Assembly: GCA_028821195.1 (NCBI GenBank)
Contig: JAPPHB010000077.1
Location: 1 to 64,000 of the forward strand
DNA length: 64,000 nucleotides
Source: Gammaproteobacteria bacterium
GTDB lineage: Bacteria; Gemmatimonadota; Gemmatimonadetes; Longimicrobiales; Gaopeijiaceae
Reading direction: 5' to 3'
The notes below the pieces were generated by a model. It was not told the origin of the DNA. It did not search any database and saw nothing but the letters and a program-made list of their open reading frames with translations. The position numbers and the translations under genes were made by a program. Positions 55,275 through 64,000 of the stretch are shown in pieces (the first letter of the stretch is position 1; the number at the start of each line of letters is the position of its first letter).

Positions 55275-56519
55275 CTACCCCGCCTTAAGCTCCGCAGCCA
55301 TTCCGCCTCCGCCGACCTCGCGCACCAGGTGGCGAGCGATCAGCAAGCGCTGAATCTCGCTCGTGCCCTCTCCGATCTCGCACACTTTCGCGTCGCGAAA
55401 CATCCGTTCCACCGGGTAGTCGTTCGTGTACCCGGCGCCTCCCAGAAGCTCGACCGCCTCCGTAGTGGCGCGCATCGACAGTTCCGAGGCGAACAGCTTC
55501 GCCATGGAGGCTTCCTTGGAGAAGGGGCGTCCCTGATCCTTGAGCCAGGCCGCGTGATACGTCAGATGCCTGGCGGCCTGGATCCCCGTGGCCATGTCGG
55601 ACAAGCGGAATTGAACCGCCTGATAGTCGTAAATCCTGTGCCCGTAACGTTTCCGTTGCAACGTATACTCCAGGGCGGCGTCAAAAGCTCCCTCGGCGAT
55701 GCCGAGAGCCAGCGCGGCGATTCCAATGCGCCCGGCGTCGAGGGTGCGCATGAAGTTGACGAACCCCTCGCCCTCGGCCCCGAGCCGGTTCCCGGCCGGT
55801 ACGAAGACGTCGTCCAGCACCAGCTCCCGGGTATCCGAAGCCCGCCACCCCATCTTGTCTTCCTTGCCGCCCGCCCGTACGCCCCGGGTGAAATCGAGTT
55901 CCGCCGAGTGCCCCACGCCCAGGCGGCGCGCGGTCTCCAGGTCGCACGTCGGCTTGGTGACGATGAAGCTGGTGATGCCGCGGGTGCCCCGCGCCGGATT
56001 GGTAAGCGCGGTGATGGTGAAGATCTCCCCGACGCCGGCGTGCGTGATGAAGATCTTGGAACCGTTGATGCGGTAGCCGTCTCCCTCGCGGACCGCGCGC
56101 GTGCGGGTGCCCGCCGAGTCCGATCCCGCCGCCGGCTCGGTGAGCCCGAAGCCTCCCAGCACGCGGCCGCCGGCGAGCAGGGGCAGGTATCTCCGCTTCT
56201 GCGCCTCGGTCCCGAACGTCAGGATCGGGCTCGCGCCCAGCGTCGTGTGCGCCGACACCGTGATGGCGTGGCTGGCGTCGTGGCGCGCCAACTCCTCGAC
56301 GACGAGGATGTAGCTCAGGTAGTCGCGTCCCATGCCCCCGTATTCCTCGGGAATGGGAACGCCCAGAAGTCCCATCTCGCCCATCGCGCGCACGTTCTCC
56401 CAGGGGAAGGTCTGGGTGCGGTCGATCTCGGCCGCGACGGGCGCGATGTGTTCCAGCGCGAAGGCTCTGACCCCGTCACGCAGACGGGTATGGTCAGGAC
56501 CGAGATAGGGTTCCATCAC
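55275..56519 (-). CDS. Acyl-CoA dehydrogenase
   Basis: 414 residues, FAD flavoenzyme of the short/medium-chain type: [19 protein letters not shown] at the FAD site, the [24 protein letters not shown] helix and the final catalytic Glu region [17 protein letters not shown]. It makes the first beta-oxidation double bond, passing electrons to ETF. The translation start is a GTG at 56519 or the adjacent ATG at 56516. A long palindrome lies just upstream. Confidence 0.92.
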   Translation of the reverse strand: MMEPYLGPDHTRLRDGVRAFALEHIAPVAAEIDRTQTFPWENVRAMGEMGLLGVPIPEEYGGMGRDYLSYILVVEELARHDASHAITVSAHTTLGASPILTFGTEAQKRRYLPLLAGGRVLGGFGLTEPAAGSDSAGTRTRAVREGDGYRINGSKIFITHAGVGEIFTITALTNPARGTRGITSFIVTKPTCDLETARRLGVGHSAELDFTRGVRAGGKEDKMGWRASDTRELVLDDVFVPAGNRLGAEGEGFVNFMRTLDAGRIGIAALALGIAEGAFDAALEYTLQRKRYGHRIYDYQAVQFRLSDMATGIQAARHLTYHAAWLKDQGRPFSKEASMAKLFASELSMRATTEAVELLGGAGYTNDYPVERMFRDAKVCEIGEGTSEIQRLLIARHLVREVGGGGMAAELKAG

Positions 56520-56528
56520 TCGATCCTA

Positions 56529-56559
56529 TATCATGTGTTACATCATGTACAACATGATA
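56529..56559. promoter_or_regulatory. 31-bp near-perfect palindrome upstream of the acyl-CoA dehydrogenase gene
   Basis: TATCATGT... to ...CATGATA: the 31-base segment equals its own reverse complement at all but four positions apart from the centre. It begins 10 bases from the start codon of the acyl-CoA dehydrogenase gene and is AT-rich in a GC-rich genome. A repressor of the TetR or GntR type that responds to acyl-CoA is the likeliest user; none is encoded beside it. Confidence 0.6.
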
Positions 56560-56749
56560 AGTCATTTTATATCTTTGTGTTATTGGATGTTTGCCAAAAA
56601 CGTAATGAAGGCCTCCGCCGGGTGGAGGAGGCCGCATGGGCATGTGGAATGGTACACCGCGGGCGTCGATAGGGTGCGCGGGAAAGGGAAGCGGCGGATT
56701 GGGCGCAAGACCGGCGCGAGACTGCGGCGACTGTGACGCGGTGGCCTGC

Positions 56750-57904
56750 TCAGGGGTTGAAGCCGATCTCCCAGATGCCGGCACGCAGATGGCCGGGCCC
56801 GAAGAACTCCCCCGACCACAGTTCATCTTCCCCCAGGAAGTCGACCAGGACAACTCCCTCCATTCTGGTGCGGGCAATCACCGTCGCCGTGGTCAGGTCG
56901 ATGACGTCGATCTGACCGTAGTGTCTGTCGATCGTCTGGTATTCGGGCTTCATCTCGAGTCGGACGCGTCCACCCGGTCCCGGGCGTTCCTCCATCATGT
57001 CCAGCCAGTCATCCCGGCGCCGCCAGGTCAGGACCCACAAGCGGCCTTCGGAATCAACGCGCAGCGCCCGTATGGTGCTGGCGGGAGGGTTATCCGCGGA
57101 TTCCGGGGCATCAGGATCGCGGGGCGGATCGTTGAACCCGGGAACCAGGAAGCCCGTGACCCGGCGGCCGTCCTCGGCCCAGACCTCTATGCTGTAGGCG
57201 CCGTACAGCGGCGCGGAGAAAATCCGATGGGCGGAATCGGTGGTGAAGGCTCTCCAGGAGGCGGGTTGCGCCCTCGGATTCTCGGGATCGACGAACCCGC
57301 CAAACGATCGCTTGATCTCCCCGCGCTCGACAACGTGGAGCGGCGAGCCGATGGCGTCGGGTGTGGGATGCCACATGTTGACCACCCACTGCCGCCCGTC
57401 TCCCAGTGGACCAGCGTCCGCTACATGATCGGGAAGCGGATGGTCCTCGATCAGGGTGAAGTCCGGACCTACGACGCTGTGGCGATAGTTCCCGCCGTCG
57501 AAGATGTGGACGCGTCCCTCCCCGTCCGCGTGCACGGGCATTGCGTTTTCCCACTCCAGCGGACCCTCCCCGGCTCGTCCGACTTCACCCACGAAGTTGC
57601 CGGCCGCATCGAAGAGCTTCACCGCGTCGTATTGTCCAAACCAGTAGTTGCCGGCGCTGTCTCGAACGAGATGGAAGGCACCCCGCAGGTATCCCTCCCC
57701 GATCGTGTCGCCCATGACCAGCACCCGTTCGAGCGTGATGCAGTCCTCGCAGAGGGACTCCGAGTCGCGGATGAGCCGGACCTCGGTGCTGTCGGTGATG
57801 TCGGTCCAGTGGGCGCGGGGCGGCTCGTCGGGTGGGGCGCAGGCGATGAAGAGGCCGTGCGCGAGCAGGATCGCGGCGGCGGCGAGGGACCGGGATGTGC
57901 TCAT
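56750..57904 (-). CDS. Six-bladed beta-propeller lipoprotein of unknown function
   Basis: 384 residues. The lipoprotein signal ends Phe-Ile-Ala-Cys (about residue 22). The mature part has propeller-like repeats (NYWFGQYDAVKLFDAAGNFVGEVGRAGEGP, cut as FGQYDAVKLFDAAGNFVG and others; EGRLWVLTWRRRDD). This matches the 6-bladed propeller (NHL/TolB-like) lipoproteins frequent in Gemmatimonadota. Two Cys residues near residue 45 (ESLCEDC) may bind metal or form a disulfide. The ATG at 57904 is chosen for the signal sequence. Confidence 0.75.
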   Translation of the reverse strand: MSTSRSLAAAAILLAHGLFIACAPPDEPPRAHWTDITDSTEVRLIRDSESLCEDCITLERVLVMGDTIGEGYLRGAFHLVRDSAGNYWFGQYDAVKLFDAAGNFVGEVGRAGEGPLEWENAMPVHADGEGRVHIFDGGNYRHSVVGPDFTLIEDHPLPDHVADAGPLGDGRQWVVNMWHPTPDAIGSPLHVVERGEIKRSFGGFVDPENPRAQPASWRAFTTDSAHRIFSAPLYGAYSIEVWAEDGRRVTGFLVPGFNDPPRDPDAPESADNPPASTIRALRVDSEGRLWVLTWRRRDDWLDMMEERPGPGGRVRLEMKPEYQTIDRHYGQIDVIDLTTATVIARTRMEGVVLVDFLGEDELWSGEFFGPGHLRAGIWEIGFNP

Positions 57905-58138
57905 GCGATGGGGGTTCCCAGTAGTGGAGGGAGGTGACGGAGGGCGTGACCACACCTTACGCCTGTGCGGGGGCGCGGGCGGTGGATCCGGACGCGTCAA
58001 GGTACGAGACGGGGGCCGGAGTTCGCCACCGGAGTTGGCTCCATCGTCCCGCGGATCGGCCCGACCGCTCCTCGTATTACCGTCGTATTACAAGCCTTGG
58101 ACCGGATCCTTGCCGATGCCGCGAGCGTGTGCCGGCCA

Positions 58139-59653
58139 TCACTGGCGCTGGCAGTTGTCGCAGGTGCCGCAGTTGGCCTTGTCGAGGGCATCGCCGAAGT
58201 AGCCGAGGATGCGGGCGCGGCGGCACCCGCGTGTCCGGGCGTAGCGCTCCACGGCGGCCAGCTTGGTCACCTCGGCGTTGCGCCGCTCGCGCAGCCGGCC
58301 CAGCGGGAGTCGGCGGACGTGCGGGCGCAGGTCGATGTGGAGGATGTCGCCGGGCTGCTCTGGAGGGTCCTCGCGCAGGTGCACCACCCGGCAGGCGGCC
58401 AGCGCGCGGGCCAGGGCGCCCACGTTGGATGGGGTCAGCGGGGTGCCGCCGCGGGCGCGAAGCTCGTCGACCGGAAGCTTCAGCCGCGTTTGCCCTGCGG
58501 CCCGGCGGCGGAGATCGCGCCAGAAGCGGCGCACCGCGCGCGGGGGCGGGTAGCTGTGGTCGACGAAGGTCATCTGGCCCGCGCGGTCGCCCTTCGACCA
58601 CAGCGCCAGGCAGTGCGCGGTGTCTCCGTCGCGGCCGGCCCGGCCGGCTTCCTGGTAGTACGCCTCCATGGTGCGCGGGAGTTCGTGGTGGATGACCAGG
58701 CGCACGTCGCTCTTGTCGACCCCCATGCCGAAGGCGTTGGTGGCGGCCACCAGGGGGGCGTCGCCGGCCATGAAGGCGTCCTGCACGCGGGCCCGTTCGG
58801 CCGCCGGCAGCCCGGCGTGGTAGGCTTCGGTGGTGTGGCCGAGGGCGGCCAGGTCGTCACGGACGCGCTCGACCCCCTTGCGGCTGCTCGCATAGACAAG
58901 CGTGACGCCGGGGCGGTTGCGCACCAGGGCCCGCAGGCGCTCCCGTTTTTCCTTCCACGACCGCGCCCGCTCGACCCCCCACACCAGGTTGGGACGGTCG
59001 AAGCCTCCCACCACGGTGACCGGGTCGGCGAGCCGCAGCCGGGTCACGATCTCCCGCCGGGTGCGTGGGGTGGCGGTGGCGGTGAGGGCGATCATGGGGG
59101 CCTCGAACATCCCGCGCAGGCGGTCGAGGCGCAGGTAGGCGGGACGGAAGTCGTGGCCCCATTCGGAGATGCAGTGGGCTTCGTCGACGGCGAGCAGGCT
59201 CACCCGCAGGCGCGGCAGGAGCTGGCGGAACGAGCGGCTCTCGAAGCGTTCCGGAGCCACGAAGACGACGCGCAGCGCGCCATCGACCAATTGCGCCTCC
59301 ACCTGGTCGCGCTCCTGCGAGGAGAGGGTGGAGTTGAGAAAGGCGGCGGGGATGTCGGCTTCGCGGCAGCGCATCGCCTGGTCGGCCATCAGGGACACGA
59401 GCGGGCTGACCACGATGGTGGCGTGCGGGAGTACGGCAGCGGGGACCTGGTAGCACACGCTCTTCCCTCCCCCGGTCGGGAGGATACCGAGGGCGTCGTG
59501 GCCCTGGAGCACCGCGCGCACCAGCACGTCCTGTCCGGGCCTGAACCCCGGGTAGCCGAAGTGGCGCTTGAGGGCGCCGAGGGCGATGTGGTCCGCTTCC
59601 TCGCTGTCCAGGACGGGGAACCGTGTCGCCGAGATTGCTGCCGGGCTCGCCAT
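58139..59653 (-). CDS. recQ: RecQ family ATP-dependent DNA helicase
   Basis: 504 residues: SF2 helicase domains with Walker A GILPTGGGKSVCYQVPA, the DEAH box (LLAVDEAHCISEWGHDFRP), motif VI QEAGRAGRDG, and the RecQ C-terminal zinc-binding region closing the protein with Cys-x-x-x-...-CGTCDNCQ. The winged-helix and HRDC domains are reduced or absent, so it is a short RecQ, a common variant in GC-rich bacteria. The ATG at 59653 is used; a longer frame is Arg/Pro noise. Confidence 0.9.
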   Translation of the reverse strand: MASPAAISATRFPVLDSEEADHIALGALKRHFGYPGFRPGQDVLVRAVLQGHDALGILPTGGGKSVCYQVPAAVLPHATIVVSPLVSLMADQAMRCREADIPAAFLNSTLSSQERDQVEAQLVDGALRVVFVAPERFESRSFRQLLPRLRVSLLAVDEAHCISEWGHDFRPAYLRLDRLRGMFEAPMIALTATATPRTRREIVTRLRLADPVTVVGGFDRPNLVWGVERARSWKEKRERLRALVRNRPGVTLVYASSRKGVERVRDDLAALGHTTEAYHAGLPAAERARVQDAFMAGDAPLVAATNAFGMGVDKSDVRLVIHHELPRTMEAYYQEAGRAGRDGDTAHCLALWSKGDRAGQMTFVDHSYPPPRAVRRFWRDLRRRAAGQTRLKLPVDELRARGGTPLTPSNVGALARALAACRVVHLREDPPEQPGDILHIDLRPHVRRLPLGRLRERRNAEVTKLAAVERYARTRGCRRARILGYFGDALDKANCGTCDNCQRQ

Positions 59654-59932
59654 GGATCCGAAAGGTCGGGCCGGAACCCGGGCGCCTCCATGGCGGGAGG
59701 GGACGATTTGGCAAATGCGTGTGCGACAAAACACCGAGGAAACGCGACCGGAAAGCCGCCGTGAGCCGCCGGACACGATCGTGGAGGGCCGGGGTCCGCG
59801 CGAACCGTCGCTCGCGAAGGCGGGAAGCGGTGCCTGGTGCGCGGGCAGCCTCTATACTGAAGGCCGTTGCGCGCGCTCGGTTTCGCTGCCCGGGCGGACC
59901 AACGGACGACGGCTATCGACCGAGGAGAGGCC

Positions 59933-61189
59933 ATGCACCATCGAACCAACCGTACCCGCGTTCTGTTAGGCGCAAGCCTGACCGCCCTGGCAGGCGTTGT
60001 CGCTTGCGGACAGGATTCCGGAGAGAGCGCCATGGGCGGCGGCGAAGCGCGGGACGCCGCAGGCGCCGCGGAGGCCGCGGACGGGGTGTATTCCTCCGCC
60101 CGCCACGACTTCCGCGTCGTCACGGTCGCCGACGGCCTCGACCATCCCTGGTCCATGGCGTGGCTGCCCGGCGGCGAGATGCTGATCGTGGAACGTCCGG
60201 GCCGCCTGCGCGTGGTGCGCGACGGCGTGCTCCAGCCGGAGCCGGTGGCAGGTTGGCCGGAAGTATACCGGGACGAGGGCCAGGGTGGCTTCATGGACAT
60301 CCTGCCCCACCCCGACTTTGCCGAGAACCGCTGGCTCTACCTCAGCTACGGCAAGCCCAACGAGGACGGGTCGGAGGGTACCACGACCGTCGTGAAGGGG
60401 CGCTGGGACGATGGCCGGGTCATCGACGTCGAAGAGATCTTCGAGTCGAACGCCTGGCACGACAACAACAACCACTTCTCCGGGCGCATGGCGTTCGGCC
60501 TCGACGGGTATCTGTACCTGACGGTGGGCGACCGCATGTTCGAGCCCGACATGATGGCCGACCACCCGGCGCTGGACGTGACCAACCATATGGGCACCAT
60601 CGTGCGCCTGCACGACGACGGCCGCGTCCCCGACGACAACCCCTTCGCGGGGAGCGGCGACGCGCTACCCGAGATCTGGAGCTACGGGCATCGCAACCTG
60701 CAGGGCCTCGCCGTGGATCCCGGCACCGGAGACGTCTGGTCGAACGAGCACGGGCCCCGGGGCGGCGACGAGCTCAACCTGATTTCGGGCGGGGGCAACT
60801 ACGGCTGGCCCGTGGTCTCCCACGGCATCAACTACGACGGCACCGCGTACACGCTGGATGCCTCCGGGGAGGGCGTGGAGTCCCCGCGCTTCGTGTGGAC
60901 GCCGTCCATCGGCATCTCCGGCATGATGATCTACCGCGGGGATGCGTTCCCCTGGTGGAAGGGCAGCGCCTTCGTCGGCGGCATGGTCGGCGAGCAGCTT
61001 GGCCGGGTCATCCTCGAAGGAACGGATGCGCTCGGCGTCGAGACCCTGCTCCCGGGCGAGCTGGGCCGCATCCGGGACGTGCGGGAGGGTCCCGACGGAC
61101 TCATCTATCTCGCCCTCGAGCACGCCGAGGACCTCACAGCGGTGGTGCGCCTGGAGCCCGTGGCCAGCGACGTGATGCCCCCGGAGTAA
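59933..61189 (+). CDS. PQQ-dependent sugar dehydrogenase-like lipoprotein
   Basis: 418 residues. Lipoprotein signal ending Val-Val-Ala-Cys, a short acidic linker, then the GSDH (PF07995) propeller: LDHPWSMAWLPGGEMLIVERPGRLRVV, ILPHPDFAENRWLYLSYG, GYLYLTVGDR, SYGHRNLQGLAVDP and HGPRGGDELNLISGGGNYGWP. Soluble glucose dehydrogenases of this fold bind PQQ and calcium. Sugar or other aldose oxidation at the envelope is likely; the exact sugar is unknown. GAGGAGAGG precedes the ATG. Confidence 0.86.
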   Translation: MHHRTNRTRVLLGASLTALAGVVACGQDSGESAMGGGEARDAAGAAEAADGVYSSARHDFRVVTVADGLDHPWSMAWLPGGEMLIVERPGRLRVVRDGVLQPEPVAGWPEVYRDEGQGGFMDILPHPDFAENRWLYLSYGKPNEDGSEGTTTVVKGRWDDGRVIDVEEIFESNAWHDNNNHFSGRMAFGLDGYLYLTVGDRMFEPDMMADHPALDVTNHMGTIVRLHDDGRVPDDNPFAGSGDALPEIWSYGHRNLQGLAVDPGTGDVWSNEHGPRGGDELNLISGGGNYGWPVVSHGINYDGTAYTLDASGEGVESPRFVWTPSIGISGMMIYRGDAFPWWKGSAFVGGMVGEQLGRVILEGTDALGVETLLPGELGRIRDVREGPDGLIYLALEHAEDLTAVVRLEPVASDVMPPE

Positions 61190-61197
61190 CTGACGCG

Positions 61198-62325
61198 TTA
61201 CCGGGGAAAGCCTGCCTCGGGCATGTTGGGGATGATCCGCAGCGCGTTCGCGTAGTACACCTTGCGCAGGACATCGTCCGGAAGGCCCATGCCGTAGAGC
61301 TTCCAGAAGGCGTGGTAGTTCCGGTAGTAGTCGAAGTACTCGTCCTCGGTCTCGAAGACGCGCCAGTAGTAGGGATACTCGTCGGGCTGGAACGAATCCT
61401 TGCCGAAGAGGATGCGGTCCTGGTACCGGACGAAGAACTCGCGCGCGAAGCGAGGCTGCCGTCCCAGGTCGTAGAGCACGGCGCCGACCTCGCCGTGGAC
61501 GTTGGGGAAGCGGTCGAAGAGTTCGCCCAGGCGCCCGAGATCCTGCGTGTGCCATCCCATGTGCGCCAGAACCCAGGTCGTATTGGGATGCTTCGCCAGC
61601 ATCCGGTCGCGCTCGGCCATCAGTTTCTCGAAGGACGGGAAACGCTCGCTGTCGAAGAAGCGGCGGTTGGGGAAGATGGCCAGCTCGAGCCAGCGCTCGT
61701 TCTCGTAGTCGAGGGGCTCGAAGAACTCCGCAGGGTCGGCGGTGTGGATGAAGACCGGGATCCCCAGCCGAGCCGCTGTCTCCCAGACGATGTCGAGTTC
61801 GGGATCGTCGAGTTGGAGGCGGGTGCCGTCTGCCTTGCGGGTGGTTAGCCCGAACTGCTTGCCGATCTCGCCGATGCCCACCGCTCCGGCGCGCACGTCC
61901 TCCTCCAGTTGGGCCGCAATGCGGGCGCCCGATCCGGGACCCACGTTGCGCAGATCGAGCGTGGTGAAGAACACGAAGCGGTCTGCGTGCCCGGCGGCGC
62001 GCACCGCCTCGATCTGACGGGTGAGGCGGGTGCCGGAGCTGCCGCGCGCCTGCACGATGACCTGGAGGTTCAGTTCGTCCATCGCCGCCACCACCCGCTC
62101 GATGGTGGCGGGGTCTGCGAGCGACGGGGGATGCCCGTGCAGGTCCACCACCGGGTATTTCGCCCGTGGCACGGGGTTCTCCGGGACCACGAGGGTGGAG
62201 CGCGGCTGATACTCGACGATGCTCGGGGGCGGGAGGGTCGGCTGCGCGAAGTTCGGCCGACGGGCCTGCGCGTCGAGCGCGGCGGGCAGGAGAAGCAGCA
62301 CGGCGATCGGTGCGGTTCGGCACAT
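61198..62325 (-). CDS. Amidohydrolase family exported protein
   Basis: 375 residues with a signal peptide (cleavage near DAQA, about residue 18). Amidohydrolase-2 (PF04909) features: VVDLHGHP with the metal-binding His pair, IPVFIHTADP, HPNTTWVLAHMGWHTQD, and FGKDSFQPDE with the catalytic Asp. These enzymes hydrolyse or decarboxylate varied substrates and the reaction here is not assigned. An ATG at 62358 would be an alternative start. Confidence 0.82.
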   Translation of the reverse strand: MCRTAPIAVLLLLPAALDAQARRPNFAQPTLPPPSIVEYQPRSTLVVPENPVPRAKYPVVDLHGHPPSLADPATIERVVAAMDELNLQVIVQARGSSGTRLTRQIEAVRAAGHADRFVFFTTLDLRNVGPGSGARIAAQLEEDVRAGAVGIGEIGKQFGLTTRKADGTRLQLDDPELDIVWETAARLGIPVFIHTADPAEFFEPLDYENERWLELAIFPNRRFFDSERFPSFEKLMAERDRMLAKHPNTTWVLAHMGWHTQDLGRLGELFDRFPNVHGEVGAVLYDLGRQPRFAREFFVRYQDRILFGKDSFQPDEYPYYWRVFETEDEYFDYYRNYHAFWKLYGMGLPDDVLRKVYYANALRIIPNMPEAGFPR

Positions 62326-62701
62326 GGTGGGCGCTCCGGCGTGCGAGTGATCGGGCATTCGGGTCGAGATGCGGATTGCGTCCCCGGCGCGGAGACCGTC
62401 GGCCGAGGCGCGTATGGGAACTTGGCCAGAGCCGGCGGTGCCGGCCATGCCCGCGGGAGCAATGACTGCGAACACCGTGCCGAAACCTGGTGGGAGGGAG
62501 CGGGGCGAGCCGGATTCCCAGGGCCGAGAGGCGCCGACGCGGGTGAGAGAATCCAGGGGGCTGCGATGTCCGGACGGTGGCGACTCCCTGGGATGGCATG
62601 CCATGTTGGCGGGTATCAGACTTACGCGTTGTCCGGGCGGTACAGTTTCCCGTCACGGGCAGGTCGCGGTGCCCCCCCTGGCGCACAGCATGGAGGTAGC
62701 C
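62326..62701. other. Divergent intergenic region
   Basis: 376 bases between the amidohydrolase and the DUF1028 gene, which diverge. It should hold both promoters; no convincing -35/-10 pair, repeat or small gene could be fixed. Frames through it are Arg/Gly-rich and not protein-like. Confidence 0.5.
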
Positions 62702-63805
62702 ATGTCCCGATCGCCCTCGTCGTCCCGAAGCGCCATCACGGCGTTCGTCGCGCCGCTCCTGCTTACGCTGTTGCTCGCGGTCGCCATTCCCCTGGCGGCC
62801 CAGGAGCCGGCGGGCTGGGGGGAGGACCTTGTGTTCAACACCTTCTCGATCGTCGGCATCGACCCGGTGACCGGTGAGTCCGGGGTGGCGGTCACCACGC
62901 GCGTGGCCTGCGTCGGCAACGCCGTACCGTGGGTGCGGCCGGGGGTGGGGGCGGTCGCGACCCAGGGCGGCACGCGGCTCGAGTACGGCCACGATCTCCT
63001 TGCCCTTCTGGAGCAGGGCGTGGCCCCCCAGGAGGCCATGGACCGCGTGGTGGCGGCGGACGAGGGGCGGGAACGCAGGCAGGTGGGCGTGATCGACATG
63101 CAGGGGCGCTCGGCCCAGTGGACCGGATCGGGCCAGTACGGCGCCGAGGACAGGGGCGACTGGGTCTGGGAGCGCACGGGCCTCAACTACGCCGCGCAGG
63201 GCAACTCGCTGGTGAGCACCGCCGTGGTGGACTCGGTGGCGGTCGCGTTCGAGAGAACGGAGGGATCGGGGCGCCACCTGGCGGACCGGCTGATCGAGGC
63301 CCTCTACGCCGGGCAGGTGCTGGGGGGGGACGGCCGCCACGGCCGCACACAGTCGGCCGCGGTGCTGGTCGCGGACCCGCGGCCCGGCATGTCACGGCGC
63401 CAGGACGGGGTAACGACCGACATCAACGTGTGCGAGCACCCCGAACCGATAAGGGAGGTGCGGCGCATCTACGACACCATCTCGGAGACCCTCGGCTTCC
63501 GCAGCCTCCAGCAGTTCGCCGGCCGCGACGTACTGCAGCTCAAGGTGATGCTGCACGCGCTGGGATACTACCGGGCGGGCTCGCCGCCGCCTTCCATGGA
63601 AGCGACGGACGCGCTCCTCTACGATCGCGAGACTGTGGAAGCCGTGGACACCTTCCGCGCGGCTCAGGCCTGGCAGACCTCCGTGCCCGGCTGGGTGGAC
63701 GCAAACACCATCGCGAGGCTGTGGAACCGGCTGGAGGAGGCCGGAGTCGCCGACGAGGTGCGCCAGCGGATGCGGGACGTGGTGCGGGTGCGGGTGAGGC
63801 GCTAG
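62702..63805 (+). CDS. DUF1028 Ntn-hydrolase-fold protein with peptidoglycan-binding C-terminus
   Basis: 367 residues with a signal peptide (about 1-34). The DUF1028 domain starts FNTFSIVGIDPVTGESGVAVTTR and goes on AVPWVRPGVGAVATQGGTR and GGDGRHGRTQSAAVLVADP, typical of this predicted Ntn-hydrolase family. Residues about 280-350 are a helical peptidoglycan-binding-like domain (LQLKVMLHALGYY ... DALLYDRETVEAVDTFR). It is probably an envelope amidase-like protein. The ATG at 62702 has GGAGG six bases upstream. Confidence 0.82.
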   Translation: MSRSPSSSRSAITAFVAPLLLTLLLAVAIPLAAQEPAGWGEDLVFNTFSIVGIDPVTGESGVAVTTRVACVGNAVPWVRPGVGAVATQGGTRLEYGHDLLALLEQGVAPQEAMDRVVAADEGRERRQVGVIDMQGRSAQWTGSGQYGAEDRGDWVWERTGLNYAAQGNSLVSTAVVDSVAVAFERTEGSGRHLADRLIEALYAGQVLGGDGRHGRTQSAAVLVADPRPGMSRRQDGVTTDINVCEHPEPIREVRRIYDTISETLGFRSLQQFAGRDVLQLKVMLHALGYYRAGSPPPSMEATDALLYDRETVEAVDTFRAAQAWQTSVPGWVDANTIARLWNRLEEAGVADEVRQRMRDVVRVRVRR

Positions 63806-63812
63806 GAAGAGA

Positions 63813-64000
63813 TCAGGGCTGTTCGCGGCGCACCACCACGCCCGGTTGCGCTCCCGTCACGGCTCCGTCCTCGTAGACGACCGTCCCCCCGACCCATACG
63901 CGCTCGATCCCGATCGACGTGAGGTGGGGCTCCGCGGTCGTCGCCCGGTCGATGACGGTCTCGGGGTTGAAGAGCACCAGGTCGGCGGCAGCACCCACTT
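63813..64000 (-). CDS. C-terminal part of an amidohydrolase/D-aminoacylase, truncated by window edge
   Basis: 62 codons running off the right edge on the minus strand. The fragment GAAADLVLFNPETVIDRATT, followed by IERVWVGGTVVYEDGAVTGAQPGVVVRR, is the standard closing segment of N-acyl-D-amino-acid deacylases and related amidohydrolases, in which the last beta-sandwich forms. The gene lies just downstream of the DUF1028 gene in convergent orientation. The metal-binding part lies outside the window. Confidence 0.72.
   Translation of the reverse strand, partial: VGAAADLVLFNPETVIDRATTAEPHLTSIGIERVWVGGTVVYEDGAVTGAQPGVVVRREQP

Noticed and set aside
58072-58092. CGTATTAC direct repeat downstream of recQ
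   Set aside because: Only two short copies, no further structure or context to support a function.
60665-63340. 891-codon open frame on the minus strand
   Set aside because: It runs through the sugar dehydrogenase, amidohydrolase and DUF1028 genes in the wrong frame, with no domain and a composition like other shadows.

Overview
The window is GC-rich bacterial chromosome. Its gene content is typical of Gemmatimonadota: paired M16 peptidases, S9 peptidases, VPS10/BNR propeller proteins, a peptidase-TolB-propeller-barrel fusion, many lipoproteins, and DUF1028 and PQQ-sugar-dehydrogenase proteins. That assignment is inferred from the proteins; there is no rRNA here to confirm it. Coding density is high, many genes overlap by 1-4 bases, and long antisense open frames are common because of the GC content.

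Layout. 1-4267: the start of an unidentified exported protein, an active/inactive M16 peptidase pair and a GNAT acetyltransferase. 4333-14274: a compact 9.9-kb integrated element bounded by an exact 18-bp repeat. It carries a P4-type tyrosine integrase, an AlpA-like regulator, a ParB-like protein, a 375-base non-coding control region, three small ORFs, and a head-only module (large terminase, HNH nuclease, HK97-type capsid, prohead protease with a second protease-like half, gp6-like connector, portal). It ends with small genes and an opposing three-gene cassette that has its own promoter. No tail, lysis or replication gene is visible. This is the plan of a capsid-forming, tail-stealing satellite (cf-PICI-like) and is the main discovery candidate. 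It sits in the 3' end of an S9 peptidase gene, supplies a replacement C-terminus, and leaves the displaced original 3' end at 4290-4350.

14214-21887: S9 peptidase, lipase-like hydrolase, sodium:solute symporter with a small partner, selenocysteine tRNA, a divergent DUF2796/DUF3299 pair (probably zinc) sharing a palindrome, and a lipoprotein ureohydrolase. 22061-25623: deoC with a two-domain ALDH16-like dehydrogenase. 25652-31610: a lipoprotein, a RidA/PLP-enzyme/TlpA operon and the 1037-residue peptidase-propeller-barrel protein. 31631-35155: an Mla/MCE lipid-transport operon, a DUF374 acyltransferase and tRNA-Leu(CAA). 35262-45530: a glyoxalase-like protein, aconitase, a membrane-organising nfeD-floA operon and a VPS10-type propeller protein.

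45665-52672: a tightly packed catabolic operon (two enoyl-CoA hydratases, aldehyde dehydrogenase, PaaJ/PcaF-like thiolase, 3-hydroxyacyl-CoA dehydrogenase, DUF3311 protein and symporter), which looks like uptake and beta-oxidation of an organic acid, possibly from aromatics. 52665-56519: chorismate mutase, the rng-rplU-rpmA group and an acyl-CoA dehydrogenase behind a 31-bp palindrome. 56750-64000: a propeller lipoprotein, short RecQ, PQQ-type sugar dehydrogenase, amidohydrolase, DUF1028 Ntn-hydrolase and the end of a probable D-aminoacylase. No CRISPR array, rRNA or transposase was seen.
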